64,000 nt of DNA from Parietaria judaica (lineage: Eukaryota > Streptophyta > Magnoliopsida > Rosales > Urticaceae): positions 10,778,056-10,842,055 of the forward strand of contig OX940868.1 of the NCBI GenBank assembly GCA_954871525.1. Reading direction: 5' to 3'. The notes under the pieces were generated by a model. That model was not told where the DNA came from. It worked only from the letters and a program-made list of their open reading frames with translations, and made no database searches. Position numbers and translations under genes: made by a program. This document shows, piece after piece, positions 48,584-58,517 of the stretch; positions within the stretch are counted from its first letter, which is position 1, and every line of letters starts with the position of its first letter.

Positions 48584-50299
48584 TCAGTCGTCCTCGTCTT
48601 CGTCATCCTCGTCGTCTTCTTCCTCCTGATTACGAAACGAACAAACAAACAAAACCCCAAATAATTTTTCGACATTCTTGGTTTTCCCTTAGATGAAAAA
48701 AACGACGAAAATTAATCACATTGTGCCCTTGATAAGAATGATCATTGTTTAAGCAATGAGTACCTCTTCACTACCCAGCTCGTCTTCATCGTTAACTTTA
48801 GGTTTCGACTTCTCTGACTCTTCATCGCCATCTTCCTGTAATAATTCATCAACGGAATTCGAGAAGTCAACGGTAGCGATGATATAACGAATCAAGCTGT
48901 AATGAAACTCGTGAGCTAATTACGATGATCAACGCACCAATTTCTTGTTGTAGGCTTTCATCAGCTTTTCATACTCTGTCTTCCTTTTAGCTGCCCTGGC
49001 TTCAAATGGAGCTTTTTCCTTCAAATTGAAAGAAGAAAAGGCTCAATGCTGATATAATTGCGACTCAGTATCGCTTTTCTTGCAACGCAAGTTATGGATA
49101 CAGAGAAAAAAACTCAAAAAGTTTGAAATTGGCTTCAATATATAAAATTAAAAACACACAACAAAGCTGACACTAGTGGTGGTATTATTCTGTTTTTTCT
49201 TTTATTCGAGAACAGGAGTTCCGTGTTTTTTTTTTTTAATATTTCAATTCCGATTGTGTGTTTGATTTATTTTTCATAACGGCCAATAATCTGGAAACGG
49301 AATTCCATATTAACAACATTAACGGTCACTTACAGCACTAGACAAGGACTTCCATTTATCACCTCCAGCTTTTCCAACCTTTAAAAGAAATGTAAACAGA
49401 AAATGGATCAAACATCACTCATACGAAACAGTTAAATAACATGATGAACTTACTGCTGAAACGGCCTTCACATTCGGGTTTTCTTTCTTGAACTCTTTCC
49501 TGAACTCCTCGCTAGTAAATTCAACGTCGTAAGTAAGTCACATAGGAATTCTCAGATCGAAATAACAAAACCAGAGAAAGAAACTAACAGGAAAACGAAG
49601 AAGGCGCTTGGCGGTTTCTTGGGTTTGTTCGGGTCTTTCTGTGCTTTTCCCTTCTTGGCGGCCTTCCTCTTGCCGGGATTCTCAACCGCCTTCCGCTTCC
49701 CAACCTTTCTGAAAATAGTCAGAGATAGATATGATCCATCACTACAATATTCCTGTCATTCTGTATCCACCATTAGTACATTACTAACATTAGACATGAC
49801 CATGAAAACGAACAAACAACAGAAATTGCACTTTTCCCCCTGAATTTTAGTTTTTGACAACAGTTCTATTTTTAACAACTAGCAGAACACCCACGCATTA
49901 AAAATGACAAAAAATATTAACATGTGCGCAACACGGAACTTCTCTGACGACAATTTCATCAAATTTAATAATTTACCTCCGATCTTGTGAGAATTAAGAC
50001 TCTTAAGTTATTTCAAAATAGTCCCGAAATCAAGTAAATCGATCTTGCTTTAGTAAATAATTGACAAAAATACTCTTGAGTAAGTCATTGTTCCATGAAA
50101 AGTTATGAAAAAAAATAGTCATTGCTGTAAAGAACTGAAGTTCAAGGGGGGCAAAGTGCACCAACGTCCAAGGTTCAGGGGGCATAACCGCCAATTACTC
50201 AAACATCCATAGTTGAAGAAATCCAACGAACCTGTCTTGGATGACTTTCAGTGCTTCCTTGGAGGTCCTTGCTAAGCCCTTACCCTTGGCAGCTTTCAT
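48584..50299 (-). CDS. HMGB1: HMGB1-like high-mobility-group box protein
   Basis: Seven exons on the minus strand (50299-50232, 49708-49589, 49511-49454, 49378-49334, 49018-48938, 48835-48764, 48625-48584) give 161 aa. The order is a basic Lys-rich N-terminus, a single HMG box starting KDPNKPKKPPSAFFVF, box core VGKAGGDKWKSLS and KAPFEARAAKRKTEYEK, and a long acidic C-terminus ending in a run of Asp/Glu with the stop at 48584-48586. This is the plant HMGB layout: a nuclear chromatin protein that bends DNA and loosens nucleosomes, with the acidic tail tuning binding. The basic N-terminus is longest in HMGB1, and Arabidopsis HMGB1 (At3g51880) lies beside a CAX and a plastid carrier, as I recall, which supports this assignment. 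Confidence 0.93.
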
Positions 50300-51185
50300 G
50301 ACTGTTTCATCATCAACACTCAATTCAAATACACGTCTCCTCTTCTCAAGATTTTATGACAAACAAGTCCCACGGGATCAGCTGACCAGGCTGTCAGTCA
50401 ACGCCCCGTTCAAAGATACATGACCATTCACGACTGCGTCATTATTTTGACGAATCACTCGAAGCAAGCAAACAGGAAGAACTTCAAATCACGAAATGGA
50501 GCTCAGCCGAAAGACCAACTTCAAACACATGTCGAAACGAAGAAAACAACTGCAATTACGAAACGAAGACGAAGACGAGAAAAGACTTGTTTACCTGTGA
50601 AGAAGAATCAAGGGAAGAACGCCACGAGCACCAAGTTCTTCGAGAGAGGGAATCAATGGCGATCGAATATGGAAGAAAGAGAGGACCAGAGGGAAAGAGA
50701 GAGCTCCACCGAGAAACCGGACCAGCCGGTGAAGCCTGAGAGAATCTCGATACCGCGCGCTCCGCGCAGCCGGTGTGGTCACCGGGTACAGCCGGTTAGC
50801 CGAAGATGCTTCGACTAAAAGCTTATATTTATATACGAATGGACTACAATCGCTTGACTCATCTCAGTCCAATGTATCAAAAGTCGCGAAATTCGCTCGA
50901 AAATCGTGGCGATTTTTGTTTTTCGAGAAACACCAAAACGACATTCTTTTTGTTTCGCTGTCGATTTACGAAATTTTGCGAAATTTGCATGGGCACGTGG
51001 ATGAAGTGTCGTTTTTCGTTTTTACTCACAAAAGTTCCGAAAAATGATTGGAATTTTGCAAAAAAATTAACTCTTGGTAGATTTCGGCAAATATACCAAT
51101 TAAACTTTCGCCAAAAATATTTATACTTGCCTAAGACCCCACCCCGGCTCGGCCGGCCGGGCGGCAGCGTGCGCGTGTGGTAGAA
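50300..51185. other. Upstream region of HMGB gene and junction with the retrotransposon array
   Basis: 50300-50830 is probably promoter/5' UTR of the HMGB gene (AG-rich leader in the minus direction). 50830-51120 is unassigned, with many TCGCGAAATTCG-type words. 51121-51185 is abruptly GC-rich (CCCCGGCTCGGCCGGCCGGG) and ends where homology to the retrotransposon gag begins. I see no gene. Confidence 0.35.
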
Positions 51186-51634
51186 CATTGCCCTGCGCGT
51201 TCCCCGGTGTGTCTTCCGGCCGATTCGCTGTGTTTGGCTGGACTGCGTCTGTGTCGAAGAGGTTCCTGATGAGCGATGGGGTTGACATGCCTACCGGCGC
51301 GTCCGTCGTCACCGTGTCTCTGCTGGCGCTTCCCCCGGCCCCTCGTGCGGCCGATTCTGCTATCTGGTTCGTCGGGCGCGGTCTCTCCGCACGCTCTAAG
51401 AGGCTTGCGAGGCGTCTGTTCTCCGCGGCTTGCTCCTCTATTTTTCGGGCGGACTCCTCGGCCTTGCTTGTGACCTCCGTCATCTTTGCGATGGCCTCGG
51501 CCAATTGTTGTTGCATTCGCTGCATGGTTTGCTCCTGGGCGGAGCTGGCTTCCTCGGTTGACATTCTTTTTCCTCCCTTCGATTTCCTGGCTGTGCGATA
51601 GAAAGAAACAAAGCCCCCTCGGTGGGCGCCAAAC
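51186..51634 (-). mobile_element. Fragment of a second Tat element: primer-binding site plus first ~127 gag codons
   Basis: Identical to 63171-63619 at a constant offset of 11985 bases, except 51526/63511. It contains the gag start (ATG at 51564) and the primer-binding site, and is broken at 51186 inside gag. It sits on the outer side of the 3' LTR, where flanking host DNA would be expected. The LTR at 51635-52336 is therefore shared by two tandem element copies, of which this one is truncated. Confidence 0.9.
51614..51631 (-). other. Primer-binding site (second copy fragment)
   Basis: On the minus strand TGGCGCCCACCGAGGGGG lies three bases after the LTR. It matches the 3' end of plant tRNA-Lys as I recall it (..CCCCACGGTGGGCGCCA), with one mismatch. 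The same site occurs at 63599-63616 in the main element. Confidence 0.7.
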
Positions 51635-52336
51635 TGTAGAGGGCGATTTTACTCACCGTGCAGTCACAAAGATAATCGAAACAATAATAAATAATTATGA
51701 ATAATACGAATATCTCTGATTTATTATGATTCCGAGAGGACCCGGTTTCTTCCGTTTGGTAGCTTGGACAATCGAAGATTACACACTCTAACCCTTGGGA
51801 AGTCGAGAAATACTATGAATAAGCAAACTCGAGGACTCAAGAATTTATTCTCTCAAACTCACGATAATGATGAATACTGAATACTAGATACTGAATATCT
51901 CCCTTTATGCTAAGTTTACATTCGTATTTATAGGCTTGCAAGTCTTCTAGAATATTCCTCAAATCTTGCTAGGGTTTCCTTCTGTTTCGCTACGATCGTG
52001 GTTAAACTCCTTGTTTTGCGTTGGATATCCCACGAAATCTTTAACCGAATAACCAATCTTCCCTCATTTCTCGCGATCTCGAATGAGTTCCTTTTTTTGT
52101 GCGATTAAGCTTTCCCGAAGAGGTTTTCTTCGATGAACTTCCCTCTTCGCGACGAGGTTTTGGGCCGGCTCTCTAAGGTGAGGAATTCTTTTGGGCTTCT
52201 TTTGCTGGGCCTTACTTCTTCTAATCCTTGCTGGGCTTCGGTTCTTCAAGTGATCCTCCTCTTGTTTTATGTCGTATATTTCACAAACGACAAAGGGTAG
52301 TGTCAGGGAAAGATTTGACAAAATCTGACCTTAACA
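51635..52336 (-). mobile_element. 3' LTR of the Tat/Retand-type element, 702 bp
   Basis: Begins TGTAGAGGGC and ends TTAACA (TG..CA ends). On the minus strand a TATA box (CTATAAATAC, complement of 51924-51933) marks the promoter. Positions 51635-52015 match the visible part of the 5' LTR (63620-64000) with one difference (51979 C against 63964 T), so the copies are very young. PPT lies on the internal side; on the other side lies a second primer-binding site and gag fragment. Confidence 0.88.
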
Positions 52337-52352
52337 GTTAGTCCCCTATTTT
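52337..52352 (-). other. Polypurine tract next to the 3' LTR
   Basis: On the minus strand AAAATAGGGGACTAAC directly precedes the LTR start TGTTAAGG. A purine-rich AGGGGA core at this place is where plus-strand DNA synthesis is primed. Confidence 0.65.
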
Positions 52353-52755
52353 ATCGAGTGTGAAACAGTTGATAAAATAAAAGCAAGATTTATCTCCGAT
52401 AAGGCTTCATCCGATGAGGTTTTGTCCTTGACGAAGTCTTATCCTCGAAGAGGTTATGCCCTCGAAGAGGTTAGCTCTCGATGAGGGTCGTGCCCTTCGG
52501 GGACTCTTCCACTTCTTGCATGCTTCACTGATGGCCTCGAGTTCCCACGTAGCGCTGATTGGGCGCGACTCTCCAGGCTGTCAGATCTCGGAAGTCGTTG
52601 TCAATCATTTCGCATTAAATGCGGGGTTTTCTCGCACTCGAGTGCCTTCGGGCTTCGTAACGACTCTTTTGATCTCTACCGTTGGATGGATTTTCCCGCT
52701 TCGAGCCTGGGCCATTGGATCTAAATGTGCCTCTTCAAATTCGCCAGGTTTTCTC

Positions 52756-52761
52756 TATAAA
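52756..52761 (+). promoter_or_regulatory. TATA box of the antisense gene
   Basis: CTCTATAAATTC lies 140-145 bases before the ATG at 52901 on the plus strand, i.e. opposite to the element's own transcription. It is followed by a CT-rich leader (TCTTCTTCTC) typical of plant 5' UTRs. Confidence 0.5.
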
Positions 52762-52900
52762 TTCAAACCTCGCCTTCGAACTCAAACACTTTGTCCCCGA
52801 CTCTCTAAACTTTCTCTGCAATTTTCTTTCACGATTCTCTTCTTCTCAGGAAATCTTCAAACTTCCTTTCCGTTCAACTTCTTCTTTTCTGATCAAGAAA

Positions 52901-55900
52901 ATGTCGAATCCGGGAAAGATTTTCAAGACTCGATCGCCGAAGTCTATAATGACGGAGAGGCATCTGGAGGATCTGAGGAAATACTACGTGGATTCCAATC
53001 CTTGCTACCTGCGTCTCCCTCAGCCCGGCGAGCTGGGCGACGAGCCCCCGGAAGGGTACATCACCCTGTACGAGCACTTCTTCCGGTCGGTGGAACTGCA
53101 CCTTCCACTGCCTCATCTCATCGTATGCTTCCTTCACGCGTACAAAATGCCGATCAGTCAGGTCAGCCCTAACTCGCTTCGCCTTCTTATTTGCACCATG
53201 GCCATCGCCCTCGAGCAGAAAGTGGCCCTGACCTTGGAGGATTTGATGCGGCTTTTTAAATGGTCGAAGAACTCGAAGAATCTGGGCCGGTTCTTTCTCT
53301 CTTCCGCTACGTGTGACCATGTCATCACCCACACGCCGAGCAACGAATCCGGGTGGGAGAATAGGTATTTCTTCGCGCATCTCGATCGTCACACCCTCGG
53401 GCCGCATTGGGAGGCGCTTCCCACCAAGTGGGTTGACGAGAAAGAAGTGCCGAGGTTCAGACCTGTCGCCAATAAGGAGGACGACGAGCGCTTCGCTGGG
53501 GTCGTTCGGGCTTTATTGGAAAATCCTCGTCGGAATTGGACGACGGACTTCTTCGCGACCCGTGTTCAGGAGTCGGGACTCTATCAACTTTGCCACATCG
53601 TGGGGAAGCCACCGGCAACTTTGTGGCCGGTGGGGTTCCGCCTCGAGGAGGTCAAAGATGTGGATTCCCCGTCCCCCGCTGTTCGGCAATCTCCTAAGCC
53701 GAAGAAGAGAACTCAAAAGTCCATTCGTGGATCATCGGAGCCGCGGCAATGTCAAGGCCAAGATCCAGGACAAGGCCAAAATCCAAGACAAGGCCAAGAT
53801 CCAGGACAAGGAGGTGGATCCTCCGATTCTCGTCGGGATCTGTCGAAGGCTGGCTTCTTGGGCATCGGCCCTCGGACTGGTGCCGACCGGTTCGTTTCTA
53901 GCGATAAAACTCTTGCTCTGAAACTCAGTTCGGAGCGGCGAACAAAACATAAGCACGACGCTGGTGCTTCTCGCTCTTCGGGGGTATCGACTTCCTCGGG
54001 GGCGACTCGCCCTCGGGATTCATCTCACCCTTCGGAGAGCCGTCGCGAACCCGAGACTCAGACTTCTTCGCGGGCACCTCCTCGCGGGAAAGTCGTCTTG
54101 AAGAGGAAGACCGCTGAAGGGGTACGCGACGCTCCTCCTCCGAAGAAAAACAAGACTTCCGAGTCATCTACGGAGGTCGATGCGACTCCTCCGGCTCCGG
54201 AGACTGTCACCGTTGCTTCTCGCGAGGGGGCCGTTCTTGCCGGAGCGACCGCGTCGACCGCTCTCGCTTCGACTCCTCCGACCGAGGCCGGCGGAACCGT
54301 TGATGAGGCTCATGGAGCCCCTCGTCCTTCTCCCACTTCTCGGGAGCGGTTTCGCTTCGACGATGACTTCATCGATCTGGTGTCGTCGCTGGATCTCTCC
54401 GCCTCCGAGGTAACTTCTACTTTTCTTTTCTTCTGCATTTTGTAATGCCTGCAAATCCCGGGTATCTAATGCATGTGCCCGTATATACTTTCTTCGCGAC
54501 TTCAGATTCCGGCTCGCGCCGACGCGCCTCCTTGCTTGGAGGTTTCTTCTTCAGTACCTCCCGCACCTGCCGCGGAAAGACTTTCAGTCGCCGTTCCTAC
54601 GGCTGACGAGGAGGGTTTGTTACCCGAAGGGGCATTTAATGCCGCCGACGCGCTCCTCGTCCTGGAGCCCGTCGGGCGATCCCGCGCTTCGGAGGGGGCT
54701 TCTCTTCCTTCCGAAGAGACTTTGGTCGAGGGTCATCCCGAGGGAGGGGATGGCCTTCTTGCGGACGTCATTCCTTCCCACGTTTCTGATCTTCCAGGAG
54801 TGCCTCGGCCGGCGGGCACTCTGGCGTCGACCGACGATGTTGGCGCTTTTGGGGCTAACGCCTCTTCGTCCGACGATGTCCGGACTTCTTCTCCATTGCC
54901 GAAGTTTCTTCCCAACTCCGGACCAGGAGGCTTTTCTCTCCCTTCTTGGGAGCGATTTCCGGCAGCTCCTACTTCGGAGTCCCCGCCGGAAGAGTGGAAA
55001 GCATACTCGCTTCGGGTCCTTCGGGACCTGTTCTGGCCCGAGCCTTCCAGGGACAACGGCTTGTCTCTGAGCGGTATCAGGGGTTATGGCCGGGCTGCCT
55101 CTACGCTTTTCCAGGCCCTCGCCCGCTTCAACACCATTATTCTCGAAGAGAATAGCGACAGGGGTGAGAGCGCTCAGGAGTTAAGCGATCTCCGGGCTAA
55201 ACTAGCTGACACCGAATCGCACCTCGAGGTCTCCGTCCTTGGGGAGCGAAAACATCGGGAAACGGCCGAACGGACTTCCGGTGAACTGGAGGTCGCGAGG
55301 GCCAAATTGGCGCAAGAGGCTTCGCTTCGCCAAACTCAGGAAAAGGAGCTCGCTGAGTGCAAAGCTAAAGCCGAGGCGGAGGTCGCGGTGCTGAAGGCCG
55401 AGTTGGATGGGGAGCATCGACGTCACTCCATGATAGTGGAAAGCTACGAGAAGCATCTCGAAGCGAAGAAGTGGCGGCTGGCAAAAATCAGCGAAGCGGT
55501 GGGCGTACCTGTCGAGCAGGAGAGCCGACTTGCCTCGCGAGTGGCCTCGTGCCTGAAACGCCTCGGCAAGGAGCTCGAGGTATCGCAGATGGAGGCGAAG
55601 TCTGAGCGCGAAGCACGCCTACATCTCTTCGAGAGGGCTCAAGACAAAGCGCAGCGCGCCTTGGCGAGGTATAAGGCTCTGGAGGAGTCTATAAATTTTC
55701 ATCGTCGCTCCGCCGCGTATGGGGCCAACGCTCGCCTTCTTGAGAAGGTTTCTCCCACGGCGACCATTGGGAGTTTTCTGCCTCGTCTTCCGAAGTACAA
55801 GACTATCTCTGAAGAGAGCGAGGCTAAAGCCCGCGAGCTGGATGACAGGTCTCTACCTGATCCTGATTCTCCTCCGCTCACCCCCGGTGCTCCTTCTTCC

Positions 55901-56590
55901 GCTGGTATCGATTGGGCGACTTGCTTTGTAGTTGGAGCTACCTCTTCGGCCTCCGACGGCCTCGACGAGTATGGGACCAACGATGGGGTCGTTACTTCTA
56001 CCGACGGAGCGGTTGACACCGGAGCGGTCACTTCTACCGTTGAAGTGGTTACCAACGAAGCGGTAGGGGGGGAGGAAGTTTCCTAGGCCTTTTCTTATAG
56101 CTTTCCTATGTATATTACGCTGTCCTTTCTTTGTAACTCCTTCGACGGATTTCATTAATGAGAAGAACTTTCTTTACCTTTACCTTCTTTCCGTGTTTAT
56201 TGTTTTTCTTGTGTTCCTATCATTACTTCCTGGCTAAATTTCTTTCCTCAGGGTGACGAATTTTTCTATACCTCGAAACCGCTGTTTTACTATGAGGATG
56301 TGCTAGCTTCTTTCCTTGCGATTGACGAAGACCATCCTGCCATACTCGAGGAGTTTGTCCAAGATATGATAAGGCGTGCGGCTGCCACTCTTTCCGGAGT
56401 CGCGGACGACGAGACTCCCTTTAGTCCTTCTTCGGCCTATGTGATTGAGTTTATGATGCTGAGGCCTGTAAATTATGCCGCCGTAGAAGATCTTTTTCGG
56501 GACGTCCTCTCAGAGAATGGGGAGTTCGTCATAGGACAAATTGCTGATAGGGTAGTTCGGGAGGATTCACCTTCTCCTGCTGTATCTTGA
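52901..56590 (+). CDS. Antisense ORF (aORF) of the Tat element: gypsy-type transposon protein with predicted introns
   Basis: Runs opposite to gag-pol, between integrase and the 3' LTR. Predicted exons 52901-54409, 54506-56062 and 56252-56590 join in phase 0 to about 1134 aa; introns start GTAACT and GTAGGG and end TTCAG and CTCAG. The first intron is well supported; if the second is not used, translation stops at 56086. Residues ~20-220 match the plant 'putative gypsy type transposon' family (PF04195) as I know it: GYITLYEHFFRSVELHLPLP, FFLSS, GWENRYFFAH. Then come a Gln/Gly repeat (18-bp units, 53750-53815), a Ser/Pro/Arg-rich linker and, in exon 2, a long coiled coil (about 55160-55690: ELSDLRAKLADTE.., EKELAECKAKAEAEVAVLK..). 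Function is unknown. The layout is a DNA- or RNA-associated head plus a dimerising coil; that reading is inference. Confidence 0.82.
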
Positions 56591-56688
56591 TATACTTGTA
56601 TAAAGTATTGTATTTGTAACGAAATTTTATCAATAAGAATCTATGACTTTTGCACGCCATCTATGAAGTATGGGAGTATGTGTACTCC

Positions 56689-56691
<3 letters not shown>

Positions 56692-56722
<31 letters not shown>
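56692..56722. repeat. Poly-T tract
   Basis: About 31 consecutive T (poly-A in the element's sense direction) directly at the edge of the tandem array. Confidence 0.85.
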
Positions 56723-56723
<1 letters not shown>

Positions 56724-57400
56724 GCGATGAGCTTGTCGGTGTACACCGGGCTCTGTCGCGATGAAGTGCTTGGCACTGATTTGCTGGCGATGAGCTTGTC
56801 GGTATGCACCGGGCTCTGTCGCGATTTGAAGTGCTTGGCACTGATTTTGCTATGTTTTCTATTCTTGGTCCTTTTGCCGTAGTGATATTTTGCTTGGCCT
56901 TTTTGCCATAGTAGTGTTCGTAATGTTCGGCGATGAGCTTGTCGGTATGCACCGGGCTCTGTCGCGATGAAGTGCTTGGCACTGATTTCTTTTTGCTGGC
57001 GATGAGCTTGTCGGTATGCACCGGGCTCTGTCGCGATGAAGTGCTGGGCACTGTTTCTTTTTGCTGGCGATGAGCTTGTCGGTATGCACCGGGCTCTGTC
57101 GCGATGAAGTGCTTGGCACTGTTTCTTTTTGCTGGCGATGAGCTTGTCGGTATGCACCGGGCTCTGTCGCGATGAAGTGCTTGGCACTGATTTCTTTTGC
57201 TGGCGATGAGCTTGTCGGTATGCACCGGGCTCTGTCGCGATGAAGTGCTTGGCACTGATTTCTTTTTGCTGGCGATGAGCTTGTCGGTATGCACCGGGCT
57301 CTGTCGCGATGAAGTGCTTGGCACTGATTTCTTTTTGCTGGCGATGAGCTTGTCGGTATGCACCGGGCTCTGTCGCTATAAAGTGCTTGGCACTATTTCG
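56723..57400 (-). repeat. 68-69 bp tandem array in the element's 3' region, nine copies
   Basis: GGCGATGAGCTTGTCGGT starts copies at 56723, 56786, 56929, 56998, 57066, 57134, 57202, 57271 and 57340. The last seven are spaced 68-69 bp and nearly identical; the first two are variant, and a spacer of diverged sequence lies between copies 2 and 3. Long frames across it on both strands arise because the unit lacks stops in some frames, and are not genes. It lies between integrase and the antisense gene. Confidence 0.95.
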
Positions 57401-57668
57401 TGGTACGTGTTCTCTTGAAATCATCGATGGAATTTTGTCTTAAGAGACGAGCCTCGTTAAACCCTTCGAGTCCCCCAGTGGGTGCGGCTCGCGAGGGAAG
57501 AGTACTCCATGTTGTATTGAAATAAGGCCGGAGCCAATCGTGCGGATCCCGAACAAGTAGGGTCGGGAGTCCCCTGTTAACTAAACTTAAAAATATAAAA
57601 ACTTGAGAAGATAGACAAGAAAACTTAACTAAAAAGAAAACACCGAAATCGTAAGGCCGTTGCGTTCT
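57401..57668. other. Untranslated segment between array and integrase
   Basis: Short unique stretch after the integrase stop (minus strand). No feature seen. Confidence 0.5.
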
Positions 57669-58517
57669 TTATTGGTAGAATTTCTTCAAGTGCTTGACAT
57701 TCCACCTTCTTATGACCTTGGCTCCATCGGTGTTCTTGAGTTCGTATACCCCTGGCTTGACGATGTGGGTCACTGTATAAGAGCCTTCCCAGCTTTCTCC
57801 TAACTTTCCCGCGTTGAGCTCGGCTGTGTTTTGGAACACCCTTCTGAGGACTAGTTCTCCGACCCGGAACCTTCTTGGTCGCACCTTTTTGTTGTAGAAG
57901 CGTGCGATGGTGTTCTGGTAATTTGCTATATGAACTCTGGCTCGCTCCCGTCTTTCGTCGATGTGGTCCAGCTGATGAAGCAGGTCCTGGTTGTTGTCCT
58001 CCTCGTGATTTGGTGCCCAGGATCGCCGGAGACTGGGGACTCCTACTTCCGCCGGGATTACCGCTTCTACCCCGAATGCTAGAGCAAAAGGGGTTTCTCC
58101 GGTGGCTGAGTGTGGCGTTGTTCGATAAGCCCAAAGTAATCCAGGGAGTTCGTCCGCCCATAGACCTTTCTTCTTGTCGAGCCGCTTCTTGAGGCTGTCG
58201 GTGATCGTTCGGTTGACTGCTTCGGCGTTCCCGTTCCCCTGAGGATATCTCGGCGTTGAAGTGTTCAGCTTTATCTTCCATCGTGCGCAGAAATCTTTGA
58301 ACCTCTTCGAGATGAATTGGGACCCATTGTCTGCGATGATCTCCCTGGGGAGTCCGAAGCGAGTGATTACGTTCTTCCAAACGTAACTCTCGACATCGGA
58401 GTCCTTGATATTGGCGTAGGCTTCGGCTTCGGTCCATTTGGTGAAGAAGTCTGTGACCACCAGCATGAACCTCTTCTGTCTTGCTCCGATTGGCATAGGA
58501 CCGACGATGTCCATTGA
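57669..58517 (-). CDS. Tat-element integrase (catalytic core and C-terminal domain)
   Basis: About 282 codons. The core shows the DDE residues in order: first Asp in VVTDFFTKW, second in IADNGSQF, Glu in GNGNAEAVNR, followed by PHSATGETPFALAFG as usual for Ty3/gypsy. The C-terminal part has GELVLRRVF and GSYTVTHIVKPGVYEL, and ends VKHLKKFYQ with no chromodomain, which fits Tat. It inserts element cDNA into the host genome. The N-terminal HHCC zinc finger is in the preceding frame section, separated by a TAG (58518-58520). Family conservation suggests a Trp codon there, so this is a nonsense change in this copy. Confidence 0.93.
   Translation of the reverse strand, partial: SMDIVGPMPIGARQKRFMLVVTDFFTKWTEAEAYANIKDSDVESYVWKNVITRFGLPREIIADNGSQFISKRFKDFCARWKIKLNTSTPRYPQGNGNAEAVNRTITDSLKKRLDKKKGLWADELPGLLWAYRTTPHSATGETPFALAFGVEAVIPAEVGVPSLRRSWAPNHEEDNNQDLLHQLDHIDERRERARVHIANYQNTIARFYNKKVRPRRFRVGELVLRRVFQNTAELNAGKLGESWEGSYTVTHIVKPGVYELKNTDGAKVIRRWNVKHLKKFYQ

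Noticed and set aside
51188..51601. Plus-strand frame of 137 codons, repeated at 63092-63586
   Set aside because: It is the reverse of the gag start in both copies. Composition (Cys/Ser/Arg-rich) and lack of family support point to a shadow.
52874..53407. Minus-strand frame opposite the antisense ORF
   Set aside because: Shadow of the GC-rich plus-strand coding sequence, with no domain and no gag-pol homology.
56723..57400. Possible CRISPR-like array
   Set aside because: Units are directly adjacent 68-69 bp repeats without unique spacers, inside a plant retrotransposon.
56630..57424. Long minus-strand frames of 240-264 codons with repeated HFIATEPGAYRQAHRQQ-type units
   Set aside because: They are translations of the 68-69 bp tandem array in different frames, start in or run into the poly-T tract, and show no domain. 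The frames exist because the unit lacks stops.
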